Below, in pieces: positions 30,580 to 41,361 of a DNA stretch of 64,000 nt. The stretch is from Pyropia yezoensis. Taxonomy: Eukaryota; Rhodophyta; Bangiophyceae; Bangiales; Bangiaceae. The translations under genes and the position numbers were made by a program. Numbering within the stretch: position 1 is the stretch's first letter; each line of letters opens with the position of its first letter. The notes beneath the pieces were generated by a model. It did not search any database, was not told the origin of the DNA, and was given only the letters and a program-made list of their open reading frames with translations. The DNA is taken from contig CM020618.1 of assembly GCA_009829735.1 (NCBI GenBank), positions 31,906,894-31,970,893 on the forward strand, read 5' to 3'.

Positions 30580-31647
30580 ATGGCCCCCCGCAGCCGCCTG
30601 GGGGCGTGGCTCCTCTGCCTGGCCGCCGCCGCCGCTGCCGCGGCCACCACCACCGCTCCCCCCGTCGAGGCTACAGCGCTGCCGGCGGGGGCGGCCGCCT
30701 ACGCCCCGCCGCGCCTCTACGCCCCCGACTGTGGGAGCTGCGGGGTGGCCAGGTGGGGGTTTGTATGCCTGCCGTCGCCCGGCCGCTGTGGCGGCACTGC
30801 TGCCGCCGCTTGTGCGGTGCGGACCCCCCCCACCCGCCGCTGGTGGAGCACCCTCGCGTTCGACTGTGTGACGGTGTCGGCGGACGGGGACGGCGCCACC
30901 TCCCGTGCCTACCAGGCCACCATCGGGCGCGTGTACAACCAGACGGTCGAGGATATGGTGGCGGCGGTGAAGACGGTCACAGCCCCACCGGGGACGTTTG
31001 TGCCGTCAGTTGTCGGCCGCATCCGCCCGCTAGGCACCTTTGACAACCTGGCCGACACGCTCGAGTACTTTTACGGCATGCTCACCCTGGAAGGGATTAC
31101 GGTGGAGGCTGCCGACCTCACCTGGTTTGTCGCCCAGCCCCCGTACGCGGCGGCGGCGGTATCCCTCCGCCTCCGCTTTGCTGCCAGCAATACGACGGGG
31201 CGGGCAAGCCACATTGGCACCTGGCGCTTTGACGACGCGGGGCTGGTGTCGGGGTACGATTTGGAGTTTGCGGGCCTCACCGAGATGTTGGCGGGGTGGG
31301 GCCTGGACTACTCCTCTGCCCCCTTCCTCGCCGCTGTCGCCGTGCCCACACTGTGCGCCCGAATTGGCGAGCGATGCTCTGGCGAAAATGCCGCCTGGCC
31401 GTCGGTGGAGGACTGTGTGGCTGCCCTCACCGCCCTGCCGCCCAGCCGGTTCGAGGCGGGCAACAATGTGGCGTGCCGTCAGTTCCACTCGTCCCTCACC
31501 GCCTTTCGCCCAGAGGTGCACTGCCCGCACGTCAGCCGCGAGGGCGGGGGGAAGTGCATCGACCGCCCATTTGACTCGTTTTACGACGACGGCGCGTCTG
31601 TGCTGGGTTTCCCGTGGGAGAGCCCCGCCGTGCGGACTGGCGCCTAA
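30580..31647 (+). CDS. Secreted Cys-rich protein with possible NTF2/SnoaL-like domain
   Basis: The ATG at 30580 opens a 355-residue protein with a clear signal peptide (MAPRSRLGAWLLCLAAAAA). Cysteines follow early (DCGSCG, GFVC, RCGG). The middle part, about residues 115-235, begins YNQTVEDMVAAV, includes FDNLADTLEYFYG and ends HIGTWRFDDAGLVSGYDLEF; it has the helix-then-sheet pattern and closing strand of NTF2/SnoaL-like folds. The last 110 residues hold a cysteine motif: ERCSG, DCVAAL, NVACRQFHSSL, HCPHVSREGGGKCID. I recall similar Cys/His tails in secreted proteins of fungi and other algae, without a known activity. No catalytic role is proposed. It is probably extracellular. Expression is supported only by the intact, codon-biased frame. 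Confidence 0.7.
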   Translation: MAPRSRLGAWLLCLAAAAAAAATTTAPPVEATALPAGAAAYAPPRLYAPDCGSCGVARWGFVCLPSPGRCGGTAAAACAVRTPPTRRWWSTLAFDCVTVSADGDGATSRAYQATIGRVYNQTVEDMVAAVKTVTAPPGTFVPSVVGRIRPLGTFDNLADTLEYFYGMLTLEGITVEAADLTWFVAQPPYAAAAVSLRLRFAASNTTGRASHIGTWRFDDAGLVSGYDLEFAGLTEMLAGWGLDYSSAPFLAAVAVPTLCARIGERCSGENAAWPSVEDCVAALTALPPSRFEAGNNVACRQFHSSLTAFRPEVHCPHVSREGGGKCIDRPFDSFYDDGASVLGFPWESPAVRTGA

Positions 31648-33815
31648 GGGCCGATACCTCTGGTATGAGGTGGGGGTGGAGACGGGAAAGGAGTGTGGCG
31701 CGGACGGCTACCGGCGGGGATGGGGTTTGAGATGCGGAACGGATGGTACCGGACATAAATGCGTGGAACAAACCGATTGTGATGATAGCTGCCGACACGC
31801 TTCTCATCGGCCAGGTGATGCGCCCGCAACGCTCCCAAGCGCGCTTCTCCCCGCAAAGCATGGTGAACGGTCCCCCCCCCATTGCTCACCCACCATCCCC
31901 GCCACCAGGCGATGCGACTACCTTTGGGCAACGACCCCCACCCCTCATGCTCGTCCCGCTTCTGTGGAGAAGAAAATATGACGTAAATACGTATGATACG
32001 CTATCAAAGATAGATAGATGTATCACATGTTCCAACTAACGTGAGAAAAACGTTGTCGTTGAGTATATGCGACTGGTATGCGCGGCAGTCCTGCCACGAA
32101 CGGAGTGTTTTATTTTTGAGCGTACGGGACCATGACCAAAAAGACAGATAAATAGTGCTAAATAATGCTTGTGAGCACTGTACTCGAGAAAAAAAAGAAT
32201 CTGGCGGCTCCCGTGATGCACTGTGTCATGCGGGGGGTATGAAGTTGGGTCTCCTCAAGTAACTAGCTATATGGAATGGACCTTTAGTGTGGCGGGCGCA
32301 ACAGGTGCGGTTGGCGCGGCGGGTGCGGGGGGCGGGACGGTGGGCAATGGCAGCCACGGCTCGGCCCCTCGGACACGGCGGTGGGCCGCGGACACGAGCG
32401 CGGGGCGCCGCATGAGGTGGCGGATGGTGAGGGGGCGCGGGTGGATGGGCGTTCGGCGGCCGCCACCGCTCAGCTGCAGCTGGCGGCACACGGCGCGTCT
32501 GGTCGCATCGCTGGGAGTGGAGGAGCTGCTCGGCGCGGGGGGCCCAGATCCTTGCCGCCCGGCCGCCCTTCCCGCCGACCACGTCGCCTTTCCCAGCGGC
32601 AACGCCGCACAGTGTCGCGGTGGTAGCTGGCCGGCGGGCGATGAGCGCGGTGCTGGACGCCAGTGGTGCACCGCGAGGTGTCTTGGCCTGTCGGCAGCGG
32701 ACGGGCGGTCGCTGACGACTGCCTTAGTAGAAGTATAGCCGCGATATCGGGTGCCCGAAGCCGCGGGAAGGTCCCTGTCCCCACGAGCCCTTTGAAAGGG
32801 TGGGCCGCTCTCCTACAGATAGGCTCTCTGAGGCCTGTCGAGTGAGGAGAAATGTCGGGACTCCCGTATGCTCAGAATCGCAGGTCGCGACACCGGCTTC
32901 TCTCTCGCGTCCATGATGACGAGGTCAATGTTTTTTTCTTGCGAAAGCTACCTATTGATCAATGGAAGCCCCACTCACCGAGAGCTGATTTGATCACCCA
33001 TCCGACCTGCGCTTGTCGAAATTATGGTCGCTTGACATCCACTGATATATACCCAGGCGTGTCGCCCCGGGAATGTGGTCGCTCTCGTGAAGAAGACGTT
33101 GGAAAGGAGAAACTATTGGAAAATAAAGTAAAGAATTTCTCGGGAGAAAGAACTTCTTCCAAGAAATCCTGGCTGTGATTGAACAAGGCTGCGTATGGAC
33201 AAGGTGGGTGCCCCTCGGGCGAGGGACGGTCCGACCCTTCCAGGCCGGGGGTGGCCACCAGCGGGCGGTCAAACGCTCCGGTGGCCGCATCGCTCTGAGA
33301 AGGGCGTGCCCCGGGATGGGCCGACAAAACGGACTTGCCGTCATGCGCCTGCTGGGGCTGTCGCCCCACTGCGGCCATCGTCTGTAGCGGACACGGATCG
33401 GGTCAGCCCCCCTTCAGCGTTCGCCGCGGCCAGCTGTATTTGTGCTGTTTGTACAGTACACTGCTTTTGGCACCAGGGGGGGCCCTCCGCGAGGGTTGTG
33501 ACACACCGCTCGGGTTAACGGAACGAGCAGGCGACGGGGAGCTTGCGTTCTCCCCCTTGCCGTACAGTCATTATTCTACGGGGCGGCTACGCGGAAGTAG
33601 CCTGCTACTCATGGCCGATATTCAGCTGAGACGCACTAAGTCGTGGCTGACAGAAGAGGAAAGTCCAGTTGTAGTTCCGGTACAAATTCTGTTCGGACCG
33701 TCCTTGGTCACGCTGACAACGACCAAGATGGGCGCGGCTGGTGTGCACAAAAGACCAGAGGCGACTGTCCATGTGCGCCATGATGGAGAAAAAATAGAGC
33801 GTCAGCGCACCTATC
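31648..33815. other. Spacer of moderate G+C, no gene recognised
   Basis: Contains AT-richer islands (31970-32200 and 32880-33170) typical of transposon debris. No convincing protein-coding frame. Several short inverted matches near 32000-32030 (GATACGC, GATGTATC) are too small to define an element. Confidence 0.5.
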
Positions 33816-34275
33816 CTACTCTCTGTCCTCCCCAGCCCAAACCATGTCAACCGTCTCGTCTACGGCCTCTACATCGTCCTCCGCAGCATACCACCCCTCA
33901 ACGGCGCGCCCAAACTCCCCTACGGACAGCCCCTCAAAGTCACCCCGCATGCTGCTATTGGCCTACAGGGCTACCACCTCTGACACGTCCGTGTGGACGT
34001 TGTCCGCCAGGGTGCAACCCCGTGGAGTTTGCGCCGTACCTCAGCGACCGCCTCGTTGGCAATCTGCACCGGGGTCACCTTGTCCCACTCCTCCCGAATA
34101 AAGCGAGCTGCATCCAGCAGGTGCGCCTGCCCCCCTCGGTCCAATCCCCCGCCCCGTGGCTCGGTCGTGTGACAACGCCGGTCGGACAGGGACCAGAACT
34201 GGTGCAGGTGTTCGAGAGACATGCGTCGAAATACTGTTGGGGCGGTCGCATCACAACTGCGGAAGTATTGTACTG
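33816..34275 (-). pseudogene. Remnant of a pogo/Tigger-like (DDE) transposase C-terminus
   Basis: The minus-strand frame reads QYFRSCDATAPTVFRRMSL and then HLLDAARFIREEWDKVTPVQ, followed by IANEAV. This matches the closing part of DDE_1 transposases of the pogo/Tigger/jerky group, which typically end in a LLDAI-x-F-x3-AW-x2-V-x3-TI pattern. After a frame change, an acidic tail follows in another frame (GEFGRAVEGWYAAEDD to the stop at 33816-33818). The catalytic DDE part upstream is not recognisable. It is a decayed fragment without activity. Confidence 0.55.
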
Positions 34276-35283
34276 TAAGAACAGTCCAAGGTATTTTCTG
34301 CGAGATCGGCTCATTCATATGCCCAGGGGTCATATAGGTAAACGAGCCGCATATATTTAATCGAATACACACTGTACGTAGATACACACATCGAACCATG
34401 CATTTTTGCAACGAGATTTGTTCTCGGGATTGGCATCTCTCCTTTCGTTGCACCCTCGCGCGAGCCGGGGCACGTCCCACAATAGTACGCCGTGTTGGGG
34501 TGGGGGGGAGGGTGGCCCGGGCGAGGCGGACGGGGGAGAGGCGGCGCGGGGGCGCCACCACCGTGAAGGATCAAGGGCGCTCTGCCCGTGGCGGCCCCAC
34601 GTGGTCGACGGCGTGTCGACAGGCCAACGCACTATGTTCTGTTTGCGCCTCCCGCGGGACCGCCACACGCGGCGCGGCGGTGTAGGCCTAGGCCCGGCTC
34701 GTCCGATGCATTGGCAACCTATCCATGCTGGACCCTGTATCGTTTCGTGTGTACCGCTGGGGTAGGTGGGGGCGCGCCCTCTGAGAGCGCCCCGCTCTCT
34801 GTTTCGCATCGGTGGGCTGGGGGCCCCGCTTTGAGAAGAATATCAGGTGACCCCGCTCGAGGGGGGTGCCGTGCGTGCGAGTGGAGGGTAGTTGAGGGCT
34901 TCGGGGACGTCCGCCCGTTGCTTGGGGGAGGGGCGCGGGAAGGGATTAGCCGCATCGTCTCGCAATCACGGCGCCGCCGCGAGGCCTACAAAAAGAGGGC
35001 GGGCCGTCGGTCCGCTGCTGGCCGGCCATTGCCGCCCCACCACCCACCGCCGAGCACGGCCAAGGCCGCGCCAGAGTGCCGACCGTTCAGTGCCTTCAAA
35101 ACCCAGCTCCCGCTGCTCTGCCTTTGGGCGGGGAAGCCCTCCGCTCTGTCACCGCAGGCAGTGGTGCCCCTCTCCTCCCCCCCCTTCCCCCCCTTGCCCC
35201 CCCCCCCCCCCCCCTCTCCCACCCTCTCGCTCGCCCGCCCTCGGTCCGTTGTGTGTGTGCGTGCGTGTGGCCGCGCCGCCATC
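34276..35283. other. Upstream region of the amine oxidase gene
   Basis: No separate gene recognised. A TATA-like CTACAAAAAG lies near 34986, about 300 bases before the ATG at 35284. A CT-rich stretch at 35165-35225 lies just upstream of the coding region. Confidence 0.5.
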
Positions 35284-37577
35284 ATGACGGGCAAGAGCAT
35301 CTTTCGCGGGGTCGCGTCGGCGGCCGCCGTGGCGGCGGCGGCGGCGCTGCTCGCCTCTACTGCTGGCGTCCGTGGTGTGGCCGCGTCGACGGCGGATGGG
35401 TCGGCGGCACGGGTGCCGTCGCACTGCAAGGTGGCGATTGTGGGCGGCGGCATTGGTGGCGCCTACACCGCCTGGCGACTGGTGGTGGATGCCAAGGCCG
35501 TGGCCGGCCGGGATGTGTGCCTCTTTGAGGCGGCTCAGCGGTTTGGCGGCCGCATTCTCACCGTCAGTGACGTGCCGGGGTTTGAGGGCTACACAGTGGT
35601 ACGTCCAGAGGGGGGGCGGGCGGGTGGGGTGGGGGGTGGGGGGTGGGGGGTGGGGTTGCATTGCTTGTGAGATGGGAGAGTTGGGAGGATTGGGGGCAGA
35701 GTCACTTGCCCGGTCCACCATCCGTTGACTGCGTGCCGCCTTTTTAGTTCCCTTTCCCTGAGCCGGCGCTCACGTGTGTCCTCTTGCCCTGCTTTCTCTT
35801 TTGTCTCCTTTTTTGGGTTGGTGGCATGCATGGCTCTGCCCTTGATCCTGATCCGGCCGGACTGTCACGCCTGCGTCTGCGCGCTCTCCCTCCCACACCC
35901 TAGGACCTCGGCGCGTACCGCTACCATCGGACGCACCACACGCACATGCGGTCGCTCGTGGAGGGCGGCCTCAAGCTGCCCGTCCACTGCTACACCGACC
36001 CCCTGAACCGGGACGATGGGGTGTGCAAGCCCGAGTCCCGCTGGCTCGTCACCTCCCGCGGCGCCCGCTGGCAGTCGACCAACTTCACGACCGACACGGT
36101 GGACGAGCAGCTGGCCAGCTGGTCCCCCGCCATCCCCTTTGCCATCCCCCGCAAGTACCGGTGGGGCAAGGGCCAGCCGCTGGACGAGCGGCGCAAGCCC
36201 GCGGACTTTCTCCTCTCTGCCAAGTCGGGCGTCCCCGCCGTGGCCGCCCGGTGGGAGGAGCTGCAGCGCACCTCTGACTATGGGCGGGCCATGAAGATTG
36301 TGGACGAGGTGCTGGCGGCGGTGCGGGCCGACTCGTACAGGGGCACCCCCTGGTCCGAGGTTAGCCTGACCACCCTGGCCACCGAGCAGGGCGGCCTGAC
36401 ACGGGAGGAGCTGAGCTACTTCCTGCAGACGGACGAGACGATTGGGGACAACCTGTTCCTCGGCCCCACGTCTGTCTACTGGCTGCTGCGCGACCGGCTG
36501 CGGCGGGTGGCGCTGGCCAAGGCGCGCATCGACGGCTTCAAGGCCATGGTCGTGCCCGTCAAGGACGACGCGGCCAAGACGCGCGCGGGGATGGTCACCA
36601 TCATCCACACCATGCTGGACGCGGCGGCCAAGGCGGGCGTCCGCATCTACAAGGGCCACAAGGTCGACCGCATCACCCGCGCCGACGGGGGCGGGGGCAA
36701 GCGCCTGCGGCTGGCGTTTGCCAATGGGGCAACGGTCACGACGGACCGGGCGTTCCTCAACATGGGCCACCCCGACGTGGTGTCCCTCGGCCGCACGTCC
36801 CTGCCGCTGGCCGAGGCGTCGGCCACCTTTACGCGCTCCGTGGAGGCCACCCTCCCCTACGCCCTGTCCAAGATGTACTGCTTTTGGCACGACGCGTGGT
36901 GGCTGTCGGCCCTCCGCGAGACCGTCGGCCGCACGCGGACGGACTTCCCCATCGCGTCGGCGCGCTTCCACGACGGCGCCATGCGCTGCCGCGACCGCCG
37001 CACCCTGTCGGGCTGCTCGGGCTCCATGCTCGTCTCCTACTCCCTGTCCGACGACGTCCTCGGCTCGTCGTCGGCGCTGCCGCCCAGCCTCCACGACCCG
37101 ACGCCCTACTCCCCGCTGTCCGACGCCGACCAGGGGCGGCTGCTCCTGGCGGGCCGCCTCACCCCGCGGCAGCGGCTCCTCTACGACGCCGTCCTCCGCC
37201 AGCTGCGGGCGCTGTACAACCCGGCGCTCGCGGCGGCGGGGGTGCGGCGGGGCGTCCCCCCCCCCGCCGCGTGCGTGGCGGCGTCGTGGACCCACGTGGG
37301 CGTCCACATCCGCCTGCCGTACGCGGCGGCCGACGGGGGCGCTGGCCGCGCGGCGGCGGCGGCGGCGGAAGACCCGCTGGCGGCGGCCGTCCGCCCCGTC
37401 CCGGGGCTGGACATCCACATGGTCAACGAGGCGTGGGGGGTCCAGCACGGCTGGGCAGAGGCGTCCGTCTCTGCCGCCGAGCTGGCCCTCCACCACGCCA
37501 TGCGCCTTGGCCGGCCGCCGTGGATGGACGCCCCCTTCCACCGCAGCACCATTGTGCAGATGAACGCGGGGGAGTAA
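35284..37577 (+). CDS. Secreted FAD-dependent amine oxidase (L-amino acid oxidase-like), two exons
   Basis: The coding sequence joins 35284-35598 and 35904-37577, giving 662 residues. Exon 1 codes for a signal peptide (Ala-rich core to about residue 38) and the FAD-binding start: VAIVGGGIGGAYTAWRL, then CLFEAAQRFGGRI. Exon 2 resumes in phase at DLGAYRY, typical of flavin amine oxidases, where the segment after GGR-I carries the D/E-x-GA-x-R motif. The C-terminus (MVNEAWGVQHGWAEASVSAAE) matches the closing flavin-contact region of this superfamily. These enzymes oxidise amines or amino acids with O2, releasing peroxide and, for primary amines, ammonia. Secreted L-amino acid oxidases are known from red algae, so a defence or nitrogen-scavenging role is possible, but the substrate is not fixed by the sequence. 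The start is the first ATG of the frame that gives a signal peptide. Confidence 0.78.
35599..35903 (+). other. Spliceosomal intron of the amine oxidase gene
   Basis: A 305-base phase-0 intron with GTACGT at its 5' end and CACCCTAG at its 3' end, preceded by a pyrimidine-rich stretch. Removing it joins GFEGYTV to DLGAYRY in frame, which restores the expected protein order. It is the clearest intron in the window. Confidence 0.85.
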
Positions 37578-39294
37578 GTAGCCGGGGGGGACGCGGGCGG
37601 GTGTGCGCTGGCCGTGCCCTGGCGGCGGCGGCGGCTGCGTGGATGACGCCATGGGGGGGAGGGGGGGGCTGCGCCTGTGGAGCGGGGAGGGGGGGGGAGT
37701 GCGGGGGTGCGGCGGGGGGGGGGGGGTGCCGTCGTGGATCCCCCAGCGGGTGGGGGGGGGTGCCGTCGTGGGTCCCCCAGCGGGTGGGGGGGGGGGACTG
37801 TCCAACGGCCGGTGCGGGGTGGGTAGCCCCGGGCGGCGGCGGGGGGCGCCCGCCGGCGCGGGCGGCGCAACGCACCAAAAAAAAAAAAACCAAAAAAAAA
37901 CAACAGCGCAGCGTGGGTGGTGGTGGTCTGGGGGTGGTCTGGGGAAGAAGGAAGCGGGACCACGAACCCCATCCAACCAGACACACGGCCGCGGGTCCCC
38001 CCCAGCGGCCACGTCGGGGGGGGGGGGAGGCGAGAGGGAGGACGAGCGGCCACGACGAGCGGCGGCGGCCGCGCCGGCGGGCCGCCCCCCCGGCGGGCCG
38101 CCCCCCCCGGCGACGCGTCCTGCCCGCTGCGCCTGCCGCCGCCGCCGCCCGCGCGGGTCGGGGGGGGAACGGCACCGCCGCCCGCGCGGGGCGGCCGGGG
38201 GGGGGCGGCACCGCCGCCGCCGCCCGTCCCCCCGGGGACGCGGGCGGATCCCGCTGGCGGGTGGGCAGCGGCGCCCCTGCCTCCCCCCGCCCCCCCCCCC
38301 CCCCCCCCCCACCCCCCATCCCCCCCCCCCACCCCCCATCCCCCCCCCCCCCCCCCCCGCAGTGTCCCCCCTTCCCCCACTGCCGCCGGCGCGCCTACTG
38401 CACTCGCCCCGCTCGTCGGCCCGCCCCGCTGTCCAGAGGGACCGCACCGCCTCCCACCGTCGCCCACTCCCGTACTCTGCCCCCCCCCCCCCCCCCCCCG
38501 CCTCCACCCTCCCCCGCTTTCCCGCTCCCCCCTCGCTCCCCCCCTCCCCTTCCCCCCCCCCCCCCCGCCTCCACACTCCCCCCGCTTTCCCGCCCCCCCC
38601 TCGCTCCCCCCTCCCCTTCCCCCCCCCCCCCCCGCTTCTCTCCACCACCCGCTGCTGCTCCCAGTGGCCTGGGCCGACAGGGTCGGCGGCGAGCGGCCGG
38701 CCCTCGTAGGGGGGAAGGGGTGGGGGGGGGGGGGGGGAGGGGGGGGGAGGAGGGGTGGCCACCGACCGGCGTGCAGACGGGATGGCTGCCGCCGCTGCCA
38801 CCGCGGGGGCGGTGGCGCCCGTCAGCCCCAACGGGCGGTGCCGGTGGGGGGCGGCGGGACGCCGCCCGGCGGGGGGGGGGGTCCAACGGCGGCCGCCATC
38901 GTGACGGGGCTGGCTCCCCGCCCCCCCCCCCCCCGGCCCCCGCCCCCCCCTGTCTGCCCGTGCTGCAACCGCGGCTCCGTTTTTGCCTACTACCCACCCC
39001 GTCTGTCCCCCGCACCGGCCCTGACGGCTGACGTCTCACCGCCCTGCCACATCGCCACCCCCGACCACCACCGTCGCTGTCACCACCACCGCCATCGCCG
39101 CCACCGCCACTGCCACCACCGCCACTGCCACCACCGCCACGGCCAGGCCGGCGGCAGCGCTCCTCTCTCCACCTCTCTTTGGCCTTTTGGTCCCGCCCCC
39201 CGTACGGCACCCCCTTTCTTCCCCCCGCCCCCCCCCCTGCCCCCCTCCTACACTTCCCCCTCCCCCCTGGTCCTCCCCCCTCCCGCGTGGCCCA
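37578..39294. other. G-run and C-run rich intergenic region
   Basis: Contains many runs of 10 or more G or C, a short array of GGTGCCGTCGTGGATCCCCC units (about 37725-37795), an A-run patch at 37876-37900, and CACC repeats near 39060-39145. The very long open frames here are readings of these runs. No gene is recognised before the ATG at 39295. Confidence 0.7.
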
Positions 39295-41361
39295 ATGGCC
39301 TGCCGCCGCCCCAGCCGGTATGTGGCTGCCACGGCCGTGGCTGCCGCCGCCGCCGCTGCCGTCGTCGCTGCCCACCCCCTGACGTCCACCGGCACCCCCC
39401 CGGGGGCGGCGGCCGCGCTGGCAGTCTCGGCGCGGGCGTTTGCGCCCACCCAGCTGGTCGGCACCTTTGGCCGCTTCATCGCGCAGGGGGACTGCCCCGC
39501 CACGGTGGCCCACACGTCCATGTTCAACCCCACGGCGGGGGTGTACAACCTGCCGTTTGCGGGCATTGCGGCGGACGGCGCCGCCTGCACGTCGCCGGGC
39601 TCCGTCCTCGTCCTCCGGCACAGCGACGCGCGGCTGACGGGGCAGCTGGCAGCGCTGCTGGGCACCAAGGCCACCCTCCGCGCCGTCTACGAGCGGCTGG
39701 TCGCGTCGGGCGCGGGCTTCCTCGTCGGCTTTGAGAGCATCGACCGGGTGTGCGGGGGGACCACCTTTGAGGCCCCCACCGTGACCTTTTTTATCGGCGA
39801 GGACGTTGGCATTGAGGTGCCGGGGGTGGCCTACCTCCGCCCCAACTCGCGGCCGTACATGGTCATCTTCCCGGGGGGAGACCCAGACCCCATCCCGTGC
39901 ACCTACTCGTCCGCGGTGCGCGTCCGTGGCCAGTCGTCATCGGTGGTGGTGGTGCCGTTGGGCAACGTCGATTTCATTGGCGACGACACAGACAGCGACG
40001 AGGAGGAGGTGGGGCCGTCCGTGGGGGTGCCTCCTGGGGCCGATGCTGCGTCGGCCGAGGACACCGACGAGGAGGAGATGGGACCGTCCATGGGGGTGCC
40101 TCCTGGGGCCGATGCTGCGTCGGACGAGGACACGGACGAGGACACCGACGAGGAGGAGGTGGGGCCGTCCATGGGGGTGCCTCCTGGGGCCGATGCTGCG
40201 TCGGACGAGGACACTGACGAGGAGCCAGAGCCGTCCGACGAGGAGCTTGTGGTGGTACCCGTCCCGGTGGACGACGAGGAGCTTGTGGTGGTACCTGTCC
40301 CGGTTGACGACGAGGAGCCTGTGGTGGTACCTGTCCCGGTGGACGACGAGGAGGTGGTACCTGTCCCGGTGGACGACGGCGACAGTAGCGAGACGGCCGA
40401 CGCCGACTCGGTCGAAGACGACAGTGACGGCATCCTCATCGCCCCTTCGGACGCAGATGACGAGTTAGAGGAGGAGGGCGCCCCGATTGTGCCCGCCAGG
40501 GGCGGCACGGACACCGACTCGACGGGCGATGACAGTGACGGGCCGGCCGACCCCACAGCCGCGGAGGAGTTGGCAGACCCAACCGACGCGGCTGATGGCA
40601 ATGACGGGCTGGCAGACCCAGCAGACGCGGCCGGTGACAATGACGGGCTGGCAGACCCAACAGACGCAGACGATGGCCAAGAGGATGACGAGGCCGATGC
40701 GAATGAGGAGCCGGCGGCCAGTGACGAGGAGGACGGTGTCGTTGTGGGCGTGGATGATGAGGACTTTGCCGGGGAGTTCGAGTCGTCCCCGTCGACTGAC
40801 CAGCCGTCCGATGATTCGGTGTGCTTCCCCGCGTCGGCCAAGGTGGAGCTCGAGTCGGGCGCCACCGTGACGATGGACAAGCTGGCCGTGGGCGACAGCG
40901 TGCGCGTGTCGGCCGACGCCTTCTCCCGCGTCTTCATGTTCACGCACAAGGTCGCGACGGGGTCGTTTAACTTTGTCAAGCTGTCCACCGCGTCGGCCGC
41001 GTCGCTGACGGTGACGCGCAGCCATTACGTCTACGCCAATGGCAAGATGACCGCCGCGGGGGCTGTCCGCGTCGGCGACCAGCTGGAGCTGGCGGCCGAC
41101 CGCACGTGCGACGTCGTCACGGCCATTGCGCCCGTGACGGGCACGGGCCTGTACAACCCGCAGACCCTCCATGGGGACATTGTGGTGAATGGCCTCCGCG
41201 CGAGCACCTACACCACCGCCGTCGAGCCGGCGGTCGCGTCGGCGCTGCTGGCGCCCCTCCGCGCGCTCTTCCGTGCGACGGGTGTCAGCACGTCGGCGCT
41301 TTACGCGGGGGCGTCGCGCCTGGCCACGCTCCTGCCAACCGGCAGCCCTGTTGTGGGGTGA
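39295..41361 (+). CDS. Secreted Hog (Hint) protein 2 with divergent acidic linker
   Basis: The ATG at 39295 gives 688 residues with a signal peptide (MACRRPSRY, then an Ala/Val core). The same four-cysteine N-terminal domain as proteins 1 and 3 follows (GDCPATV, AACTSPG, DRVCGGTTF, IPCTYS). The linker differs: three copies of an acidic VGPSMGVPPGADAAS unit, then three to four copies of VVVPVPVDDEE, then Asp-rich segments that only partly keep the TSP3 pattern. The Hint domain starts at CFPASAKVELESG, contains DKLAVGDSVRV and TVTRSHYVY (T-x-x-H), and ends GLYNPQTLHGDIVVNGL with Thr where Hedgehog has the block-G Cys. Self-cleavage at the Val-Cys junction is inferred from the family. It is probably extracellular. 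An upstream in-frame start near 39187 exists, but it would spoil the signal peptide. Confidence 0.82.
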   Translation: MACRRPSRYVAATAVAAAAAAAVVAAHPLTSTGTPPGAAAALAVSARAFAPTQLVGTFGRFIAQGDCPATVAHTSMFNPTAGVYNLPFAGIAADGAACTSPGSVLVLRHSDARLTGQLAALLGTKATLRAVYERLVASGAGFLVGFESIDRVCGGTTFEAPTVTFFIGEDVGIEVPGVAYLRPNSRPYMVIFPGGDPDPIPCTYSSAVRVRGQSSSVVVVPLGNVDFIGDDTDSDEEEVGPSVGVPPGADAASAEDTDEEEMGPSMGVPPGADAASDEDTDEDTDEEEVGPSMGVPPGADAASDEDTDEEPEPSDEELVVVPVPVDDEELVVVPVPVDDEEPVVVPVPVDDEEVVPVPVDDGDSSETADADSVEDDSDGILIAPSDADDELEEEGAPIVPARGGTDTDSTGDDSDGPADPTAAEELADPTDAADGNDGLADPADAAGDNDGLADPTDADDGQEDDEADANEEPAASDEEDGVVVGVDDEDFAGEFESSPSTDQPSDDSVCFPASAKVELESGATVTMDKLAVGDSVRVSADAFSRVFMFTHKVATGSFNFVKLSTASAASLTVTRSHYVYANGKMTAAGAVRVGDQLELAADRTCDVVTAIAPVTGTGLYNPQTLHGDIVVNGLRASTYTTAVEPAVASALLAPLRALFRATGVSTSALYAGASRLATLLPTGSPVVG
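39975..40400 (+). repeat. In-gene tandem repeats of Hog protein 2 linker
   Basis: Units of 60-80 bases around GGGGGTGCCTCCTGGGGCCG recur three times, followed by 33-48 base units around GTGGTACCTGTCCCGGT. They code for the two acidic repeat types described for the protein. Confidence 0.85.

Noticed and set aside
36884..39031. 715-codon frame overlapping the amine oxidase
   Set aside because: It is out of frame with the conserved protein and runs on into G-run and C-run DNA.
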